Origin: Verrucomicrobiota bacterium
GTDB lineage: Bacteria; Verrucomicrobiota; Verrucomicrobiia; Verrucomicrobiales; DEV007
Length of the DNA stretch: 10,083 bases
Direction of reading: 5' to 3'
Assembly: GCA_020630835.1 (NCBI GenBank)
Contig: JAHDIL010000034.1
Span: 1 to 10,083, forward strand
This document shows, in pieces, positions 6,721 to 10,083 of the stretch (the first letter of the stretch is position 1; each line of letters opens with the position of its first letter). The notes beneath the pieces were generated by a model that searched no databases, was not told where the DNA came from, and worked only from the letters and a program-made list of their open reading frames with translations. Made by a program: the position numbers and the translations under genes.

Positions 6721-7575
6721 TCACAGGGAAGCCTTCTCTTTCTCACGCTGGCGCTCCAAGCAGACACTGCATATTTCTTCACCATTCGGTAGAACGCGAA
6801 AGTCACGCTCCGGGTGGGTGACATCCGTTGCTCCGCAGTTGGAGCAGACGTGGAAAGCCTCATGTTCTCCAGGAGGCGCCGCTGCAGTAGAAAACCTCCT
6901 GGATCGTTTTGCGGCGCGCGCTTCTTGCGCCTTGCCGTCGGCATAGGATGGGAGGAATACGATGAGGAACGGAGCTAGTGAAATGAGGTAGAAGGAAGCC
7001 AGGAAAACAGAGGAGCCGGAAGCCAGGGTGGTTACGATGAGGAAAAAAGCGCTCACCCAGGCTATCCACTTTACCTTAACCGGTATGATGCCAAAAATCA
7101 TGAGCTGCTGATTGGGATACAGATAAGCGAAGCCAAACAGCAGACCCGTATAATAGACTTCAGTCAGATATGGCGACAGGATCGGATAGCCGAATAGCGC
7201 GTATAGGGCTATGCCAGCAAAAGCGGGGCACACGATCATCCCCAAGGTGTAAAGACTCGTGCGAAATTCTCCCCATGCGCTCTCAAGGCCGTTGCTGAAG
7301 ACGATAGCGATGATGAGAGCGAAAATAATGAAAAGAATGGCAAAATTTGTGGCACCCGGATTGCGGGGGATGAGCACCCAGGAGAAGGCCCTCCACACTT
7401 CGCCGGAAAAGAGGCGTTCTGGAGAAAAGGTCAACCAATCGATAAGGCCGATGTCAACAAGGCTAAGTCCCCATGCCAAGAGTTGCAGTATGGCGATCCA
7501 TCGGATCAGACCAGGGAAGGTGATCCAGCCTATTTTTCTCTCGAGTTGATTAACTAAAGTTTCGCGTTTTGACAT
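6721..7575 (-). CDS. Rhomboid-like membrane protein lacking the catalytic dyad, with C-terminal zinc ribbon
   Basis: The product is a 284-residue integral membrane protein with about six hydrophobic segments (roughly 21-40, 76-94, 108-128, 139-153, 168-184, 190-208). Rhomboid features are recognisable. SNGLESAWGEFR (94-105) matches the GxxLExxxG motif of the family. Near 140-170 is the region where active rhomboids carry GxSG followed by PN and IPVKxKW; here PNQQ and IPVKVKW are kept but the GxSG position reads YYTG (141-144), with Thr143 in place of Ser. The last membrane segment has no His. A cytosolic tail carries a zinc ribbon, C244-x2-C247 and C269-x2-C272, after a basic linker. It is therefore probably a pseudoprotease or adaptor; its role is unknown. 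ATG 7575 is chosen by ORF length, without a visible Shine-Dalgarno. It lies downstream of purB on the same strand. Confidence 0.82.
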   Translation of the reverse strand: MSKRETLVNQLERKIGWITFPGLIRWIAILQLLAWGLSLVDIGLIDWLTFSPERLFSGEVWRAFSWVLIPRNPGATNFAILFIIFALIIAIVFSNGLESAWGEFRTSLYTLGMIVCPAFAGIALYALFGYPILSPYLTEVYYTGLLFGFAYLYPNQQLMIFGIIPVKVKWIAWVSAFFLIVTTLASGSSVFLASFYLISLAPFLIVFLPSYADGKAQEARAAKRSRRFSTAAAPPGEHEAFHVCSNCGATDVTHPERDFRVLPNGEEICSVCLERQREKEKASL

Positions 7576-7659
7576 CTAGGGGTAGGGAGCTGATGAGGGT
7601 TACACTACAGGGAGACCAGTAGGAAATTACAGAAGGGATGACGGCTTCCGCTTTGCGAC

Positions 7660-7735
7660 GGGCAAGGCGGGCGGGTAACCGGCTCGACCCGGGGGGAGAG
7701 TGACTGCCATCTCCTGCCGGGACGCTATTTTGCCC
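7660..7735. other. Potentially structured element in the purB/rhomboid-like spacer
   Basis: In the 194-nt gap (7576-7769), GGGCAA (7660-7665) can pair with TTGCCC (7730-7735). This closes over a 12-bp imperfect hairpin formed by 7688-7699 and 7710-7721 (CCCGG and GGAGA with TCTCC and CCGGG). An alternative stem, CGGGT (7672-7676) with ACCCG (7687-7691), overlaps that hairpin and would exclude it. This could be a leader or terminator region on the minus strand; I recognise no known riboswitch class. G+C-rich sequence makes chance pairing easy, so this is weakly supported. Confidence 0.3.
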
Positions 7736-7769
7736 TCATTGCTTGCATGGGTTCTTTCGATTTCTTAGG

Positions 7770-9188
7770 TTAGAGTATGGACCCGGGTGCATAGGCCTGC
7801 GCATCATTGAGAGCAGCGAGTGCTCCGTTCACCGTCTCAACAAAGGCATCGATCTGAACATCAATAGCGCCTAAGGCGGAGGCTCCCTCCTGTAGACATT
7901 CGTCTAGCTGAGCAGCGGTGAGGGCGAGTCGATCGTCACCGGCAAGGCGCTCGATCATGTCGTTACCTGATGATTCTCCAGATCTATAGGCGCGAGCGGC
8001 AGCCACAGCGTGTTCCTTGATCACCTCATGCGCCGTCTCGCGTCCTGCCCCAGCTTTTACTGCTTTCATCATGATAGTCGTGCTGAGTAAGAATGGCAGG
8101 TAATGGCGATTTTCCTTGTCGATTACATCAGGATAGAACTCCATTTGATCGAGAATCGTGAGAAAGGTTTCAAGCAGGCCATCCAGGGCAAAAAAGGCAT
8201 CCGGTAGCATGACGCGTCGCACGACAGAGCAGGATACATCACCCTCATTCCATTGGTCCCCAGCCAAGCCTCCTGCCATGGTTAGGTAGCCATTGAGCAG
8301 GGTGTTGAATCCATTGACGCGCTCGCAGCTGCGGCTGTTCATCTTATGCGGCATAGCAGATGAGCCGACTTGGCCTTTGGCGAATCCCTCGCTTGCCAAC
8401 TCGTGACCAGCCATAATGCGCAGAGTCGTGCAGAAGCTGGATGGTCCAGCACTAAGGCGTGTGAGGATAGATACGACTTGGTGGTCAAGGCTCCGGGGAT
8501 AAACCTGGCCCACATTGGTAAACAATTTCGGAATACCCAGATGCTGCGATACGCGTCGCTCGAGATCGAGCACTTTCTCGGCATCTCCCTCGAACAGAGA
8601 AAACTGGTCGAGTTGGCTCCCGACCGCGCCCTTTAATCCGCGGACAGGATAGCTGCTGAGTAGCGTGTTTAGTTCCTGAAAGGCCAGCATGAGCTCCTCG
8701 CCGAACATGCTGAACCGTTTGCCGAAAGTCGTGATTTGGGCGGCGACATTGTGAGTGCGAGCGGTGATCACAAGATTGCGCTTTTCATCAGCTAGTTTTG
8801 CGAAACGCAATAGCGCAGCACCGACCTTTGTTTGGATGACCTCAAGGGCTCGATAAGTCTGCAGTTGTTCTACATTTTCCGTCAGATCGCGGCTGGTCAT
8901 TCCTTTGTGGATCTGCTCATGCCCGGCGAGATCGCAGAATTCCTCGATCCGCGCTTTCACATCGTGGCGTGTCGTCCGCTCTCGTGCATCGATGGAGGCT
9001 GGGTCGATCTGCTCAATAACGGCTTCGTAGGCGCTGATCGCCTCCTCGGGTATGTCGAGGCCCAGATCGCGCTGAGCTTTCATGACGGCGACCCACAGTT
9101 CACGCTCCAATCGGATTTTTCCTTCCGGTGACCAAACGGCCTTCATGGGGGGGGTAGCGTATCGTTCAGCTAAGACGTTGGGAATCAT
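7770..9188 (-). CDS. purB: Adenylosuccinate lyase
   Basis: The product is a 472-residue member of the fumarase/aspartase superfamily. PurB cleaves fumarate from SAICAR and from adenylosuccinate in purine synthesis and works as a cytosolic homotetramer. Key segments are TTRHDVKARIEEF with His75, HKGMTSRDLTENVEQL (94-109), TARTHNVAAQITTFGKR with the probable catalytic His146, and the signature loop GSSAMPHKMN (275-284) carrying the catalytic Ser. The signature continues NSRSCERV instead of the common NPxxSE. Length and the early segment resemble the longer, eukaryote-like ADSL branch. ATG 9188 sits right at the first conserved segment. It follows the DUF971 gene by 54 nt on the same strand, probably in one transcript. 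Confidence 0.97.
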   Translation of the reverse strand: MIPNVLAERYATPPMKAVWSPEGKIRLERELWVAVMKAQRDLGLDIPEEAISAYEAVIEQIDPASIDARERTTRHDVKARIEEFCDLAGHEQIHKGMTSRDLTENVEQLQTYRALEVIQTKVGAALLRFAKLADEKRNLVITARTHNVAAQITTFGKRFSMFGEELMLAFQELNTLLSSYPVRGLKGAVGSQLDQFSLFEGDAEKVLDLERRVSQHLGIPKLFTNVGQVYPRSLDHQVVSILTRLSAGPSSFCTTLRIMAGHELASEGFAKGQVGSSAMPHKMNSRSCERVNGFNTLLNGYLTMAGGLAGDQWNEGDVSCSVVRRVMLPDAFFALDGLLETFLTILDQMEFYPDVIDKENRHYLPFLLSTTIMMKAVKAGAGRETAHEVIKEHAVAAARAYRSGESSGNDMIERLAGDDRLALTAAQLDECLQEGASALGAIDVQIDAFVETVNGALAALNDAQAYAPGSIL

Positions 9189-9191
9189 AGG

Positions 9192-9211
9192 TCGTGTAAG
9201 ATCGTGTAAGA
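9192..9211. repeat. 10-bp tandem repeat in the purB leader
   Basis: TCGTGTAAGA occurs twice back to back (9192-9201 and 9202-9211), just upstream of the purB start on the minus strand. It could be a regulator half-site pair or a chance duplication. A TATATT hexamer on the minus strand (9229-9224) could be a -10 upstream of it, but no matching -35 is seen. Confidence 0.7.
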
Positions 9212-9242
9212 AACGGTTGTTCGAATATAGAAAATGAGAGGG

Positions 9243-9548
9243 CTAAAGCTGCTCGCTAAGTGCCGTTAGATAATCGAAAGAATAGATACCTGTTTTATGG
9301 CCGTCTGAGAAAAAGAACTGGACGGCATAACCACCCACCGGCTGCCAGCCTTCCACGGTGACACCTGTGAAGTCGACGCCTTTTTGATCACTGGAAATGG
9401 CATTCCCAAGTAGGTCCTTTTCCCCCTGTGTTTCAGCACTGGGAGATGCGGACCGTAGTTTATCCATCGGGAAAAAAGATTCAGATCCGTCTGACCAGCA
9501 GATGGCGACTTCGGACCCTATGAGCTGGAGATCATTGATGGATTTCAT
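9243..9548 (-). CDS. DUF971 (GBBH-like N-terminal domain) protein without the zinc cysteines
   Basis: The product is 101 residues. The family pattern is clear: VAICWSDGSESFFPMDKLR (14-32), WQPVGGYAVQFFFSDGHKTGIYSFDYL (68-94). This domain is the N-terminal part of gamma-butyrobetaine hydroxylase and also occurs alone in many bacteria, often near Mrp/ApbC or housekeeping genes; its function alone is not settled. In GBBH a zinc ion is held by three Cys in a CPCAxC motif and one His. Here that motif reads SPSAET (35-40), so all three Cys are gone, while the His of SDGHKTGIY (His84) remains. The start ATG directly follows the stop codon of the small upstream ORF (TAAATG), so translation may be coupled. 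Confidence 0.85.
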   Translation of the reverse strand: MKSINDLQLIGSEVAICWSDGSESFFPMDKLRSASPSAETQGEKDLLGNAISSDQKGVDFTGVTVEGWQPVGGYAVQFFFSDGHKTGIYSFDYLTALSEQL

Positions 9549-9752
9549 TTATTTAGAGGACTCCAGAGACCAACCAGATAGGAACGCCGTCAACAGATGC
9601 CTGCGAAAGATCGCAGAGGTAGCATCGACTGAGGACTGATGCAAGCTGGCTCCTTTTAGCATGTTCGTTGTTCGTTCTTGCAGCGCGTTCGCGTCAAAGA
9701 ACACATCGTGTTGCTCCTTGAACTCTCGGGCTGTTTGAGTCAAACTACCCAC
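9549..9752 (-). CDS. Small hypothetical protein upstream of the DUF971 gene
   Basis: The product is up to 67 residues, unrecognised, hydrophilic and probably helical, with no membrane segment. Support for a real gene is its position: its TAA directly abuts the ATG of the DUF971 gene, and an AAAGGA lies just upstream (9760-9755, minus strand). That AAAGGA is only 2 nt from the GTG start at 9752, too close, but 11 nt from an in-frame TTG at 9743, which may be the true start (64 residues). Codon use looks ordinary for the window. A chance ORF cannot be excluded. Confidence 0.45.
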   Translation of the reverse strand: MGSLTQTAREFKEQHDVFFDANALQERTTNMLKGASLHQSSVDATSAIFRRHLLTAFLSGWSLESSK

Positions 9753-9998
9753 GGTCCTTTTAAAACGAAGTAAGAAGTTCGGTTGAATTGTAGGGAGGGC
9801 TTTGTTTGGTAAGTAGGGAGTGGCTCGAAAAATTTAGTAATCGATGGTGCGGAAGGAAATTTCGGTAGAAACAAGCGTCTTAGCGGGTGGGGTAGAGCCC
9901 CAGTTCGTTGAGGCTCTGACTTGTTTTCCCTGGGTAAGTGAGGGTTGCAGTCCTAGCCTCCCCAGATTCTCATCGCAATTCCTGAGGACCGGTTTTCT
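9753..9998. other. Divergent intergenic region
   Basis: This is 246 nt between the small minus-strand ORF and the plus-strand gene at the right edge, and should hold promoters for both directions. I see no strong -35/-10 pair. A short stem AGAGCC (9894-9899) with GGCTCT (9912-9917) is the only evident symmetry. A minus-strand ORF crossing it (9834 to the edge) has no recognisable features. Confidence 0.4.
9984..9988 (+). promoter_or_regulatory. Ribosome binding site for the right-edge gene
   Basis: GAGGA lies 10 nt before the ATG at 9999. It is one of the few good Shine-Dalgarno matches in the window and decides the start of the partial gene. Confidence 0.45.
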
Positions 9999-10083
9999 AT
10001 GAAGGTAGCGAAGGATGGGATCAGATCCATTGTTCGAATCGGTTATGATGGAAGAGTCCACAAAAAATATCGTGGATCGGACA
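9999..10083 (+). CDS. Start of a gene leaving the window, possibly kinase-like (3' partial)
   Basis: Twenty-eight codons are visible from ATG 9999, preceded by GAGGA. The peptide contains IVRIGYDGRVHKKYRG, which I recall as the first strands of a kinase-fold protein family found in Verrucomicrobiota and often annotated loosely as a serine/threonine kinase or phosphatase. That recollection cannot be verified here, and so little is visible that function is only a suggestion. It overlaps a featureless minus-strand ORF, and the plus-strand reading is preferred because of the ribosome binding site and motif. Confidence 0.5.
   Translation, partial: MKVAKDGIRSIVRIGYDGRVHKKYRGSD

Noticed and set aside
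7660..7735. ZTP riboswitch, because of GGGTCGAG and CCGCC near a purine gene
   Set aside because: The conserved ZTP core is not reproduced, and the element lies downstream of purB on its strand, not in front of it.
9834..10061. Minus-strand ORF of 75 codons at the right edge, starting with GTG
   Set aside because: Its composition is low-information with no recognisable motif and no ribosome binding site. It overlaps the better supported plus-strand start at 9999. It remains open to the window edge, so a longer gene cannot be fully excluded.

Overview
The window looks like chromosomal DNA of a Verrucomicrobiota bacterium, plausibly of the Opitutales/Puniceicoccales type. This is an inference from gene content (a Dabb-domain secreted protein, a YeeZ-like SDR, a DUF971 protein beside purB, and a C-terminally Zn-ribboned rhomboid-like protein) and from the general lack of strong Shine-Dalgarno sites. 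No rRNA gene is present to confirm it. Genes are densely packed and mostly housekeeping; the left edge is the tail of a natural-product or modified-amino-acid enzyme.

Left region (1-2515): the 3' part of a large plus-strand NRPS. It contains most of an adenylation domain, a carrier (PCP) domain and an acidic linker. It ends in a domain that I read as related to cyanobacterial long-chain acyl-ACP reductase (AAR), not the usual thioesterase or Lys2-type reductase. This is the most unusual item in the window. Two tandem hairpins separate it from the convergent moaC.

Region 2513-4324 (minus): a tight three-gene cluster of a secreted Dabb protein, a YeeZ-like atypical SDR and moaC. The last two overlap by ATGA. 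Region 4361-6000 (plus): pgi (glucose-6-phosphate isomerase), diverging from the Dabb gene over about 36 nt and ending in a clear intrinsic terminator. Next is a lone Phd/YefM-type antitoxin gene with a perfect palindrome touching its start codon and no toxin gene beside it.

Region 6567-9752 (minus): in transcription order, a small unknown ORF abutting a DUF971 gene, purB (adenylosuccinate lyase), a potentially structured 194-nt spacer, a catalytically dead-looking rhomboid-fold membrane protein with a C-terminal zinc ribbon, and tRNA-Arg(UCU). At the right edge a plus-strand gene begins at about 9999 and runs out of the window.

The genes do not form one pathway. purB (purine synthesis), moaC (molybdopterin synthesis) and pgi (glycolysis) are core metabolism. 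The NRPS-reductase is the accessory component, and its upstream modules or partner genes lie outside the window to the left.
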